Origin: Harmonia axyridis
Lineage: Eukaryota; Arthropoda; Insecta; Coleoptera; Coccinellidae
Direction: 5' to 3'
NCBI RefSeq assembly: GCF_914767665.1
Contig: NC_059503.1
Span: forward strand, 16,244,001 to 16,308,000
Length of the DNA stretch: 64,000 bases
The notes under the pieces were generated by a model, which saw only the letters and a program-made list of their open reading frames with translations, was not told the DNA's origin and did no database searches. Below are positions 10,952 through 22,800 of the stretch, piece by piece; position 1 is the stretch's first letter; the number at the start of each line of letters is the position of its first letter. The position numbers and the translations under genes are program-made.

Positions 10952-13900
10952 ATGCGTATACTTCTCATTTTTTTGACCATTCATTTTGAGTTTCTAGTGG
11001 TTAACTGCGAAAATATCACAGAAATCGACACAGAACAAAATTATGAATTATTTGTGGGTAAGTGTGAGCTTCCTTTTTGAAATTTGAATTTGAAAATTGG
11101 AATTTGAAAATTGGAAATGGATTGACTAAGAAACTGAAATCATTGTTATTTAGAATATATTTTTATTTCAGACATTCATGCTATGATGAAATGTTTCATT
11201 GTCTTTTGTTCATTTATTCATTTTTTGTTTAGATTAAATCAACAATTTTCAGATATTTTTCAATTTATGTTTGAGAAATTTTACTTTTTATTCCTCTATT
11301 GCCTGAACCAAGCCTTGTAACTACCTTCAGGGTATTATATGGGAGCTAAAGAAGATCTTCCGTAATTTTTGCAGACTTTCCAGAATTCAGCGAGCATCTA
11401 CCACATTTGGATGGACGTATAGTAGGTGGAAGTGCAGTAAATATTACCCAGTTGCCATACCAAATTTCTTTACAGTACAGAGGTCAACATATTTGTGGTG
11501 GATCCATAATCCATCGTTCCTTCATACTAACAGCAGCACATTGTGTAGACGGGTATGTTTACCTATATTTTCTTACAGATCAGGATGGACTTTTTCCATA
11601 TTCGACGTAGAACCACGTTTTTGTGATTTTATCGAACTATATCGAACTTGAGCCTGTTCATCTTTATTGCTTTAAATGATTTCCATAGATTTCAGACGAG
11701 TAGACTACAAGTGAGAGCTGGTTCGACCAACATTGTTTCTGGAGGTTTTACATCCAAAGTGTGTTCTGCTACTAAACATGGATTGTATAATAAATTTTCT
11801 CAAGATAATGATATAGCGATTTTACAGGTGAATGAACATCTTTCTGGATTTCTTTACAATATTTATTGCCTAGATAGTTAGTTTTCTTTATCAGTTGCTA
11901 GGTTCAAGGCGTCTTTAAAGTATATTTCATAATATCACTAAAATTTACAGAATAAGAAACGAACAGAAACCTCAAATTGAAGGGTGTATTGTTTATGGTT
12001 ATGGTTAAAGTAATTGGTATCCATCGAAACTGATGTGGTAAAAATATCACTCTCATAAAAGGCCGTTTTTGAATTTTCAATAACTAGCTGGAAATCGATT
12101 TATTCAATTTGAGGAAACAATAATGAAATGCAAAAAATGCTATAAGCATCACGAAGGCAGGGCGAACTGATCAAACAATTTTACCGGTAAAATAAACATA
12201 CCGTTCTTGTACTTAAAATTAGGTTCAGTAAAACGAAATCCATTATTTTTCCAATTTAGTTATCTGTCTCTCGTATCGATGTCACTGGAAGGCGAATTGT
12301 CGAAAATGTCGATAAAAACACGGACATTGTCGAGCCTGACCATCACGTAAGCAATGTTTCTATTGCCGAAAAGCTGAAGAAGCACAAAAATCTGTTTGGA
12401 ACTATTTGCATAAGGCTGGTCTCAAGTAAGTTCGATGTATGGGTTCAACTCAAGTTAATACAAAAAACCTCATGAGTTATGAACAGTAATTTCATCTGGG
12501 AAGGGCTGCCGAATCGCCATAAAATCGATCTATTTTTGATGTGGTTGTTAAATGGTTATGTGAAGTAAATTACTTACGACAACGTCAAACGAAAATGGTC
12601 GTGTTCAAAACGTGGTGAGCCGGTGGAAACTATGGCCAAGCTAGGATTGATGGCCAGGCAGGTTTTGCAGTCTGTTTGGTGAGATTTGCAGAGAATTATC
12701 TACTATGAGCTGCTTTCCTTTGCCACAACTGTAGACTCGGAACTGTGCTGCCAACAATTGGACCATCTGAAGGAAGGAATACCCTAGAAGCGGCCAATAG
12801 GATAGGAATTGTGTTCCACTAATACAACGCCAGGCCACACTCATTAATAGTGATTCACCAGAAGCTCCGGGAGCTTGGTTGCATCCACATCATAGTCCGG
12901 ACCTAGCACCAAGTGATTACCATCTATTCCTATCCATGGCGAATAATTTTGCTTGTGAAAAATTGGCTTCAACAGAGGCTTGTGGAAATCGACTGTCTCA
13001 ATTTTTTGCCAATAGGGACGAAGACATCTATGAGACAGGCATAATGGAATTACCTTCAAAATGGCTACAAGTTATTGAACAAACAACTATGGTTATAAAT
13101 CAGAGCCTTGTTTTTTATGCAAAAATAATGTATTTATTTCACTACACCTTATATACCTATTATACAGGGTGGCCATTTGAAAACGAAACAGACGAGATTA
13201 CAGACGAAATAAAGTTTTTCGATAGAAATGCTCGGACAGGTCGATTTCTGTTTCGAGGGGGACAACTAAAGATGTAGGTTACGGACGCATAGCGCTTCAA
13301 CCCTTGCTGCTACAACCCCCACCCCCAATTTTTGAATAGGGAAGATGGGGTGAGTGATACCTCAATTTAAAGGTATTTTTATACTGATTTCAGCACAGTA
13401 ATTGTTTTTTCATTTTATGCATTAGTTCTCGAAATATTCATGCGTTAGTTAGTTAGGAAGGAAGCCACACAGTCATGGTTGTTTTGAAGCTCAAAATGTC
13501 GATTTTTCACAAAACACTACAAGTGCCATGAAAACACCACTTCATTTTCAAATACTTAGTTAAGAATATTTCGAGAATTAATGCATAAAATGAAAAAACA
13601 ATTACTGTGCTGAAATTTGTATAAAAATACCTTTAAATTGAGGTATCACTCACCCCATCTCCCCTATTCAAAATTTGGGGGTGAGGGTTGTGGTAGCAAG
13701 GGTTGAAGCGCTATGCGTCCGTAACCTACATCTTAAGTTGTCCCCCTCGAAACAGAAATCGACCTGTCCGAGCATTTCTATCGAAAAACTTTATTTCGTC
13801 TGTAATCTCGTCTGTTTCGTTTTCAAATGGCCACCCTGTATATAATTTTGACTTCTGGAAGCATTATTGAACTGATCGGTATCGACTGTGATTTGATAAA

Positions 13901-15268
13901 ATCTTATCAATTGCATTTTTTCAAATTTGAACAAAAGAATTTGCATTCAATTATTTTTCAAAGTTTCAACATGATATAACCATTTCATACTTCAGAGGAA
14001 TCTTAATTCAAATTGTATGTTCTTATAGCTCTGCAAATCTCTACCTATTGGAGATGGAATTCGTATAGTGCAACTTCCCAAACAAGGAGAACAAATCAAA
14101 GCTGGATTATTAGCAACAGTCAGTGGCTGGGGCTATACATCTGTAAGTTTTGGCCGATAGAATGAAATACCAAATTCATTTCACACCCACAAGCATATTA
14201 TAAATTTCTTAATATATCTAATACGGAATAGCTAACTTGGTATTCCCGGATCCTCAATATCCCGCGTTTGACTTTTTCATTTTCATGAAATTTGGTAATG
14301 GGTATAGAACGAGTAATCGTTGTTCCGAATTACTTCCATTAGATACATTCTGCAATGCTAAAATATTGGAACTATAGATGAAATTTTTTCTTAGGAAGGT
14401 GGTGGTCAAACAACAAAGAGTCTTCAGCAAGTTAGAGTACCCGTAGTGGAACAACAAACTTGCAAACGTTTATATCGTTCAACAGGCCACATTACGGACA
14501 ATATGATATGTGCAGGAGAAACTAAAGGAGGAAAAGATTCTTGTCAGGTAATTAGAACACATCATTATTCTTTTTTTATCTTGTCAAGGGTCGGATGATT
14601 TTGCTGCATGTTTGTCTAATGGAAGAACGATTTATTATTTTAGTTATTTATTAATTTTGAGCTCCAATAAGGCAAATTTATTCCGATGAATTATTAAAAC
14701 AAGAAAATAGTACGTCATCCGCTCTCCAGTGCTCAGGAATAAAATGAACTATATTTGCATGATTACAAGCAATAAAAAAAATTACATTACATAAAATGAA
14801 CATTCTTTGGAATCTTCATTCGTATTCAAGGAATTGAACACCCACGTTGATTGATGTAATGATACTTAATGCAAAAACTCGAAGTAGTGAAATTTGAAGT
14901 TATCAATTTTTTTGTATGATATGATCATCAAAATAAATATTCATAGCTTCATGACTCAAAGGTTAGCAAACTTATTTCAATTTCGACAAGGATGACCTTG
15001 GGTTGGGGTCCATAATTTGGTTTAATTATTTTGTTTGCCGATTTTAATAATTGTAGGCGATATCAGGAAATGATGAACAATTGTGCAAAATTTGCAGGGA
15101 TTAAATCAAAATTTTTTTCAGGGTGATTCAGGTGGGCCCCTTGTATCAAATGGTAAACTGGTTGGAGTTGTATCATGGGGATATGGTTGTGCCAGACCAC
15201 GTTTCCCTGGGGTTTACACCAGAGTATCCAAATATAGGAACTGGGTTAAATACAATGCTAATATATAA
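10952..15268 (+). CDS. Protease 1: trypsin-like S1 serine protease, complete, 6 exons
   Basis: Exons: 10952-11057, 11375-11552, 11689-11827, 14029-14142, 14395-14547 and 15122-15268. They join to 837 nt, 278 residues, with GT-AG junctions in phases 1, 2, 0, 0, 0. A hydrophobic signal peptide (MRILLIFLTIHFEFLVV) is followed by a propeptide ending in R50 and the mature start IVGG (51-54). The triad is intact: H91 in TAAHC, D136 in DNDIAIL, S233 in GDSGGP. D227 in GGKDSCQ is the S1-pocket position 189 aspartate, so cleavage after Arg/Lys is expected. The product is a secreted endopeptidase, plausibly digestive. Intron 3 is 2.2 kb because it carries a decayed mariner and a 0.67-kb fold-back element. 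The nearest paralogues are the three genes on the opposite strand. Confidence 0.92.
12255..13130 (+). pseudogene. Decayed mariner transposase in intron 3 of protease 1
   Basis: Pieces in several frames follow a mariner transposase: GRRIVENVDKNTDIVEPDHH (about 12290), YDNVKRKW (about 12580), GIIYYELL-like IIYYELL (about 12700), CQQLDHLKEGI (12750), PGHTH from the QDN(A)RPHT motif (12830), then HPHHSPDLAPSDYHLF (12885) and NRLSQFFANRDEDIYETGIM (12975). Stops and frameshifts break it throughout. The wording is closest to the insect mariner type with PYSPDLAPSDYHLF. The N-terminal helix-turn-helix part and clear terminal repeats were not seen, so the 5' end is probably missing. It cannot encode an active transposase. 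Confidence 0.8.
13165..13838. mobile_element. 0.67-kb fold-back element, copy 1 (CAGGGTGGCC ends)
   Basis: Two arms of roughly 210-270 bp are inverted around a unique core of about 110-150 bp. Ends are CAGGGTGGCCATTTGAAAAC and its complement, flanked by TATA on both sides (TA duplication). The outer arms cover gacgagattacagacgaaat, aggtcgatttctgtttcgag and the block ggtgagtgatacctca. The core contains cacagtcatggttgtttt. A short open frame in the arm (GWPFENETDEITDEI...) is a by-product. A near-identical copy lies at 57101-57772 with the core the other way round. Confidence 0.85.
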
Positions 15269-15486
15269 GAATGGTTATATTAGTCGAAATAGATTATTTC
15301 ATCGACCAGTACATCATAAGCGGACATTTCACTCACGTATCTCAATTACTAAAAAAAAAAACATGTATATCTCAAATACCTAATGTATAAGTCAGTTTGC
15401 ATCATCAAACAACAAATAGTACGTACAAAATGAAATGTAACAATTATCAAGTAACATACATGCAAAAGTTACCATGTGCGTAATAT

Positions 15487-16702
15487 ATACAGGATGATTC
15501 ACCGCGTTGGCCAATTAGGCGTTTATGGAAAAATAATCATAATTCTGTTCTAAAAATGTTCATTTAAAATCTTTACAATTTTTCATTATACCGGAAAGAG
15601 ACTACGACTTCCTTATTTTAATTGGCACACCCAGTATATTATTGCATCATTAGACAGCCCCTTTGATGACAATTTCCGCAATATGTTATACCACGGGTAA
15701 AAACTCAACGGTTCATAAGTTAATGGGATTCTTATGAAATAAATGATGGCGATTAGGACTCACATCTTTTTGAATATTTCTGTAGCAGCAGTTTTTTTCG
15801 AAGAAACCTTTTTCATTTTCGATTCTGCGAATACGTAGTATTATAAGACTGTTTGCGGTCTGAAGCAGAAATGTAGAGGGTGTTCATCAGAAGATCATGA
15901 ACTTGGACAACTCAAATTCATAAAAATTAAAGATTTTTAAATTAGAACCTATATATTTTTTTAAGTCAATTCTACGTAGAAGAGAAGGGGATTTTATTTA
16001 AAATAAGAAAAAACCGCAATTTATAACTGTGTGGAGTAGTATATGACAGAAAGAAACTGAAATTCGATTTTTGGATAACTCAATTTGAAATTTCATGAAT
16101 TGTAATTGATTTTTCGTTGGGATTTCACGTTAACTTTTCAAGTATTCATTTCAGGTATAAGGTTTGTTGAAGTAACCTCCCTTCTCTTTATACGTAGAAT
16201 TGACTGAAATAATAAAAAATATGGGTTTTAATTTGAAATTAGAGCGTTTTGATTAATTTGAATTGTCCAAGTTCATGATCTTTTGATGAACATGTTTGGT
16301 CCAAACCGCAAACAGTCTTATAATACTACGTATTTGCAGAATCAAAAATGGAAAAGATTTTTTCGAAAAAATTTATTTCAGGAATATTCGAGAAACTGTC
16401 AGTCCTCGTCGCCTTTTTCCATAAGATTTCAATTAACTCATGAACCGTTGAGTTTATACCCAAGGCATGGCATATTGCTGAAATTGTCATCAAATAAACT
16501 ATCTAATGATGCAATAATAAACTGGATGTGCTATTTCAGTTAAGAACGTAGTGGTTTCGATATAACCGGCAGTTGTAGAGATCTGAAAATATTTAAGGGA
16601 GAAAAATTATTGTCTCAAACCCCAACATGCAAATTTTCAGCAGAAAATTATGATTAGTATTTCATAAACGTCTAATAGGCCATCGCGGTGAATCCCCCGG
16701 TA
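15487..16702. mobile_element. 1.2-kb giant imperfect palindrome, same family as the elongase-intron MITE
   Basis: The left end (acaggatgattcaccgcg, from 15489) and right end (cgcggtgaatcccccggt, to about 16700) are inverted. The arms match in order for roughly 550-600 bp: attgcatcattaga, gatgacaattt, aactcaacggttcat, tacgtagtattataagactg, gaagatcatgaacttggaca, then a short AT-rich centre near 16090. The sequence is nearly all arm, so a transcript would fold into one long hairpin. No transposase is encoded. The terminal part matches the MITE at 6807-7164, and the inner part matches 62420-62520. Confidence 0.75.
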
Positions 16703-17396
16703 TATTATGTCATCCGAATAGTTGTAATAATTTATTATTTATTTTTATCCAGATTATATAAAGATAGAAAATCTTATCAAGATATGAAACTTTCCATTCC
16801 ATTCAAATTGTTTGGATAGGATACATGTTGATATGAAAAAAAACTTCCTGAACTTGATCTTGTAATAATACATTTTTGCTATCACTGAATTTCTCAATTG
16901 ACAACATAGAGATGATCATAAAAATCAACTAGTATTAATTTTTTTAAATTTCAACAAATGAAAATGCCTTATTTGACCTCACATAAAGCTGTTAAATTTT
17001 GATTCGTAAAATTATATTGGTCATCATCTACCTAGTTCCGACAATACTCAACAGAATTGTATTAATGAAATCAGCTTAAGTTTCAATAAATAATAGAAAA
17101 ATGATACTTTCATAAGGATATAATATAGAATCAAATCCCACACTCTTATGTTATAACAATATTAACAATTAGTGAGATATCGATAAAAATAACATGTTGG
17201 TTGATGTAATTTTTGGTATGGATATTTCCCTCATCCCGAAAAATAAGCAGAAGCAGATATGAATTAGGGACATGAAATATAAAAGATTCAGAACATGGAT
17301 AAAAAAATTATTTACAAAATAAAATTTCCTGGGATTTCCTCTCAGAAACAAAATAAAAATCAAGTTTACGGATATTTTTCGAAACTTCGAAGATCA

Positions 17397-18992
17397 TTAA
17401 GCACCAGTATTCTGTCTGATCCAGCTCCGTATCGACGAAATTTTGGTGAATAAACTTGGCTTTCCACTATTGCATGATAAAAGAGAAGAATATCCAATCA
17501 AATTTTCCTTCAGAACCATTGGAGCTCCAGCGTCTCCCTAGAAAAAAAGATCTCCTCATGAATGAAATAAAACATTGGATTTTCGGAATTGCTCCCGAAT
17601 CTTGATACATTACTTCGGGTGAATTTAAAACCAACACCTACGCTTATCTTCGATTAAGTAATTCCTACTGTCCTAAAATTTCATACATTAATTCATCAAC
17701 TTACTTTGCAAACATCCTGATATATATCTCCAGCACAGAATAACTGATTACTGGCTGTTTTTTGTGGCCAAATCTTGTGACATTCATCCTGTTGAATTAT
17801 CTCCACCTCTGCATATTTGAGTATTTGTGGTGCGACTTCCTATCAAATGAGTTGAAGTTTTTTCAGCTATTATTATTTTCTACTATTTCTCACCTGATTT
17901 ATATTGAAACCAGTAATATTCACTACAGTGCCAGCAGGAACGTCTTGCTCAGATAAAATTGCTGGTGAAATTTTATCGGAATATGTCAGATCTTGTGCAA
18001 GCTGAAAATACTCAATAATTATAAAACTCTAGATGAATGTGAAAAGTTCACCTTCACAATAACAGCATCGTATGTTACGTTCACGTTAACATGATTTTCG
18101 TGAATTAAAAAATCGGAAACTGCTACTTCAACTCCATTTTTACCGGGTGTAGAAGAACCAGCAACAACTCTCAAAAATTGCAAGTCAAACCTGAATGATG
18201 AAAAACACGATTGTTGAAATTATATCCGAAAATAAATGAGTCAAATGCAATTTTGTACTTAAACATTTTTTTCAATTCTCGAAAAGCAGAAGTTCATTAT
18301 TGTATCAGTAAAAAAATACTACTCACGGTTCAATCAAATCGAAGCAACTAGCAGCTGATAAAACATTCTTAGAGTCGATGATTACACCACTACAAAAATG
18401 ATTGCCCAATTTTTGCAAAGACACAATATATGGAAAATTTTCCATTGATGCAAAATTTCCATGTGGAACAACCAAACCTTTGGAATTTATAATTTCGAAA
18501 ATTATGCACTGTAGAGTCAAATCCTTGTGTTTATATATTTGTGATTGAAAAATATTTGAAAAGGATGATTCAAAAATACTTGAAACTGATTCGATTTCCT
18601 GTACGGAAGCAAATAATTAAATGATTATTAATAATAAGTTCCAACTTTTCTTGCAATTGTCTATTACAATCACTCTTTAAGATGTTTCTTTCGAGGTTCC
18701 TTCCAAGTTCCTGAATATTTGCGTTGTTCTTCAGAATTTTCACAACATAGAATTTTAATGAGGAAAGTTCCGGACATAATGCCTAACTTCGGAGATAATA
18801 AATGTAAAAACTGATATTATAATGGAAATTATCAGGGATTTTCTCTTCTTAGGAGTTTACTCGAACTACTCCCAAAATGATCGTTTCGAACATTCTCTGA
18901 ACCAATATGATTTGAAATTCAATTCGTTCGGGAATAAACTTACCACTGACAATAGGAATGGTTAAGAGAGCTGAAAAACCTAATAGTTTCAT
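17397..18992 (-). CDS. Serine protease homologue (trypsin fold, catalytic His and Ser lost), 6 exons
   Basis: Exons in transcript order: 18944-18992, about 18327-18477, 18052-18190, 17894-18001, 17705-17839 and 17397-17537. They join to 723 nt, 240 residues, in the same phases as protease 1. The signal peptide is MKLLGFSALLTIPIVSG. The catalytic His position is Ser60 (LSAASCFD instead of TAAHC), Asp108 is kept (TYDAVIVK), and the catalytic Ser is Ala197 (GDAGAP instead of GDSGGP). The usual GWG region reads NITGFNINQ. All splice sites and the frame are intact, so this looks like a conserved non-catalytic homologue rather than a pseudogene. Exon 2 has no R-IVGG activation site; the acceptor at 18478 was chosen because it alone restores phase, and its pyrimidine tract is poor, so that border is uncertain. 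An upstream in-frame ATG at 19043 is rejected because it overlaps the TATA box. Confidence 0.85.
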
Positions 18993-19045
18993 GACTTTAG
19001 CGGTGTTGGAAGTAGAACTGATACGTTTTTCATTAGGAAACATTT

Positions 19046-19051
19046 TTTATA
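19046..19051 (-). promoter_or_regulatory. TATA box of the serine protease homologue
   Basis: On the minus strand ctgttataaaaaatg places TATAAA 54 nt before the ATG at 18992, the same spacing as in protease 1. This decides the start at 18992 over the one at 19043. Confidence 0.5.
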
Positions 19052-19153
19052 ACAGTTGTCTGAATCAATTAAGCACTCAACCTAATCTCTATTTTCAAAA
19101 AATTGGAGGTTATCTTTGAAGGATGTGTAGTCTCGAGTGTATGTAAATTATGT

Positions 19154-19161
19154 TATATAAA
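19154..19161 (+). promoter_or_regulatory. TATA-like box pointing the other way, without a recognised gene
   Basis: TATATAAA lies on the plus strand, followed about 15-25 nt later by tcagagtgttcattac, an initiator-like stretch. The first 300 nt downstream have no convincing ORF. It is about 105 bp from the TATA box of the serine protease homologue and divergent from it. Confidence 0.25.
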
Positions 19162-19851
19162 AGTGTTTTTCAGAGTGTTCATTACTTGTTACTGAAGTTA
19201 TTATTGTACTGAGAAGTTGTTCTCGATATCTCTAGAAGTTTGAAGTGCAAGTTTATACTTGAATTTCAAGAGCCAATATTTTTGGATAGGAAATCAACAG
19301 AAGCAAAACTTTCTATTTCACTTCTAGTGTTTTCGTAAGTTAGAACTGACATATCGAGCATACTTCTCCAATTGAGAATTTCGTAATTTATGTGTTTTCA
19401 GTAAATTTTTTTTTGTAACGTTTTTGATTCATTAGCACCTATTTTAAAAAGGAACTTTCATTCATTTTATATAATGTGGCTATAATTCATTTTCATTTCA
19501 AGATAAATCATACCTACTACTTTTTTCCAAAAATATAGTCAATACAAAACCCATACGGAAGCCACTGAGTGATTGATGCATTGAAGACGTGTAGCAAATT
19601 TCATAACGATATCTATAAAATGTAGCTTTGTGGTTATAAAAAAAATTCTCGAAACTTAATTTCAAAATTCAGTCTCCTCACGACATTCGTTTATATTATT
19701 CTTTTAATTTTGAATATAAGCATGTCTTTAGCTAATTTATTGCCTTTTGCATTGAAATAAACTGATGTCCTCTAAGCGACAAATTCAACTCAATATTTTT
19801 CATATATAGTGGGATTAAAAAAAAACCTTTCTTGCATAGATGTAATTATAA

Positions 19852-22800
19852 CTATATTCCAGATTGCTCTAATATGTATTTCCGCAAACGCGGTACAGAT
19901 GCATAAACTCCAGGTCTGTTCTTCAGAGCACATCCAATACCCCATGACACTATTCCATATTGAATTCCATCTATAACCAGAGCTCCACCACTATCTCCAA
20001 AGCAAGAATCTATACCCCCTTCTACTTTTCCAGCACAGAACATTCTGTCGTCGAGGATGAATGACTTATGACTATATAATTCTTTGCACAGTTTATAGGG
20101 TAGAAGCGGTACCTCCATGAACATGAGGTGAGGGGACATCTCGTCCTTCGTAGATATTATCCTTCCCCAACCAGCCACCTGAAAACAAATACTGCAGCAA
20201 TTTTTCGAAATTCTGGTCAAATACAAATGAAAAAAGGTTTCAGGCTTCCAAGACATGTTCTGAGTAATTGGTTTTCTCCTATTCGCCTACATCTGATATA
20301 GGTAACGTCAGAAGCTTCTAGGTCGTAGATTGTAACTTGATTTGACTCAATGGATTTATCACAATTCGTCTAGAATTCCGGAGGGGGTTAAAAATCTATG
20401 ACCTAGAAACCACTGTCTTAGGCGAAAACGCTGTTTTAGGCGAAACATCTGGTGAAAAACCTTCACTAAATAATCTAGAATGTCCCAACTCCTTCAAACA
20501 AAGAAATTATATTAAAGAAAATTACGTTCAGTAATAGTTGACTTGATTTAAACATTAATGTAAAGAACAGATTGTCAAATTGATCACCTTTAATGTCTAA
20601 ACATTAAAAATATTTAATTATTCAATATTATATGCTTACAGTATTCTTCTCTAACAGTACCCCTATCTTATGTCTCAAACAAGACACTGTGCAAATGAAC
20701 CCACAAGAAAAAAATCTAGAGGTTCATGGAAAATGTTCTGATTCAATTCTTAGAAAAATATTCAGTTGTTCTATTTTATATCCCACCCTCTAAACATTCT
20801 TGAATCATCAGTGGGACACAGAACTTGGACATTGCATATTTTATTAAGAAATGATTAGGTACTATTATCAATGCGCAAATTACCAATGCTAAAGTCCCTG
20901 CTGGTGGAAGTCTTTGCTGATCTTCGGCCAATTGAATTGGTAATACCTTATTACTGTATTTCAAAGGAGTTTCTAGTTTCATAATGGCCACGTCATACTC
21001 GAATTTAGTAGTGAAGTTAGGATGGCCATAAATTTCTTGGACTTGATGAATCATTCCACCTTTATCCAAAACACTCGAGCCCACTCGGACTGAAAATTGG
21101 TATGCAGGTAGGCTAGAAATGAAGAGAAGAGTTCATTATCGCAAAATTTTATTTTTCGAATAAATATCCGGAAATACATTGAGGTCCGCAATCCATGAAT
21201 GAAAAAACTCTGTCTTGGTCACATAATCTTATTTTGAATTTAAATTTTATTTCCTCGAATACCTATACATTTCCTACCTATAATCAACTGTAGTAAAATT
21301 CATTGGTACTTGAAACTGATAAGTGAAACGACAATTATTACCTATTTTGGAATAAGACTCATTTATGTAGTATAAATCAGTTCGTGAATGTTAGAAACTG
21401 AAATAGATATATGAAATATGGATTAAAAATGCCGTGATTAGATTGCAGTTTTCTTCAACGGAAAATTATTTCATATCTCGTAGTTTGTTACCACAACCTA
21501 AGTATAGATGTCAATAGGAGCTCTGGAGTCTGAAAGTTGTGCAGTAAATCCATGTCGATTGAGATGAATGAGATGTAAATTCTAGGTCATGTTCATGACT
21601 ACAGAGATATCGGTTTTAAACATATTTTCGAGTATTATTTCCGACTCTTAACAAAATGATATGGAGATCTCATGAAAAAAAAAAATGATCTGATGAAACA
21701 ATAACATAAGCAAATGACTGAAAGGATCGAAGAACCTTGAATATCACAGACAGTACTGATGTTTGAAAGCAAAAAACCGAATGCTCCGATTAACTAAGTC
21801 CAAATAACTTTTTTTCTGAGATCGTAATCATCATTATCATAAGTTAACTTTTTTTCAATGAATAATGTTTTTTCGACCACAATCTCATTTCCTATGAAAT
21901 CGTTTTCTTGACAATCGATTCTTTAATTGATTATTTTATTGATAAAAGTCAAACTGTCATTACTTATTCGGTTCAATATCTACCAACTAACAACTTATCT
22001 TCCAAGAATAATTGAAACGGACAGTGATGATGATCTTCAGATAGGGGGGACAGTATCAGATCAGTATATACTGCTGAAAATTTCATTTTGAATTTGTTGC
22101 CTAACAAATCCAGAAACTTAGAAAAAAAAAATTCATGTAGAGTTATATATTGTGTTTAGATAGGAAGCATCCATAAAATGAGTTAACAAAAAAAAGTTTG
22201 ACATATAAATATCTTCTCAGAAATAAATAAAATATCAAACTACATCTATCATGGAGAAAAAAAACGATTTCATTCACTGTCGAGATGCGCATGATGTAGT
22301 ACGTGATCACATCGCTCCTGATAACTAGAAAAATAGAGATTATCCAAGTGCCAACGAGTCACAAAATTTCAAAGTGTTAATTGTATTTTATATGATATAA
22401 ATATTTTAATATATAATATAAAAATGGGCCCTAAAACTAACACAGATATTAAAGTAGCAATCAAGGAATCCATTGTAGAATTCTTCAGTGACGATAAATT
22501 CATAAACAAACTTCTTATCAAGATCAACGAAAAACTTGATATTTTACAATCTGCAGTCAACGATAACACGGATAAAATTGAGTCGATCAATATGAGGATG
22601 GATAACCTTATGCAAGCAGAGAAAGTCAACAATGTATGTGTTTACAATCTGATGGAAATGCAAGAAGAAAACTTAATGGAAAATTTACTTGAAATATTCA
22701 ACGAAAACATGAAGGTAAAAGTTAACAAATCTGATATTGTGAAATGCTATAGAGTGGGTGTAAAAGGGAAAAATCCACGTCCAGTGATTATTCGATTTGA

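Noticed and set aside
18993..19043. Upstream in-frame ATG (MFPNEKRISSTSNTAKV) for the serine protease homologue
   Set aside because: It lies next to the TATA box at 19046-19051 and would put 17 polar residues before the signal peptide; the ATG at 18992 fits the spacing seen in the paralogues.
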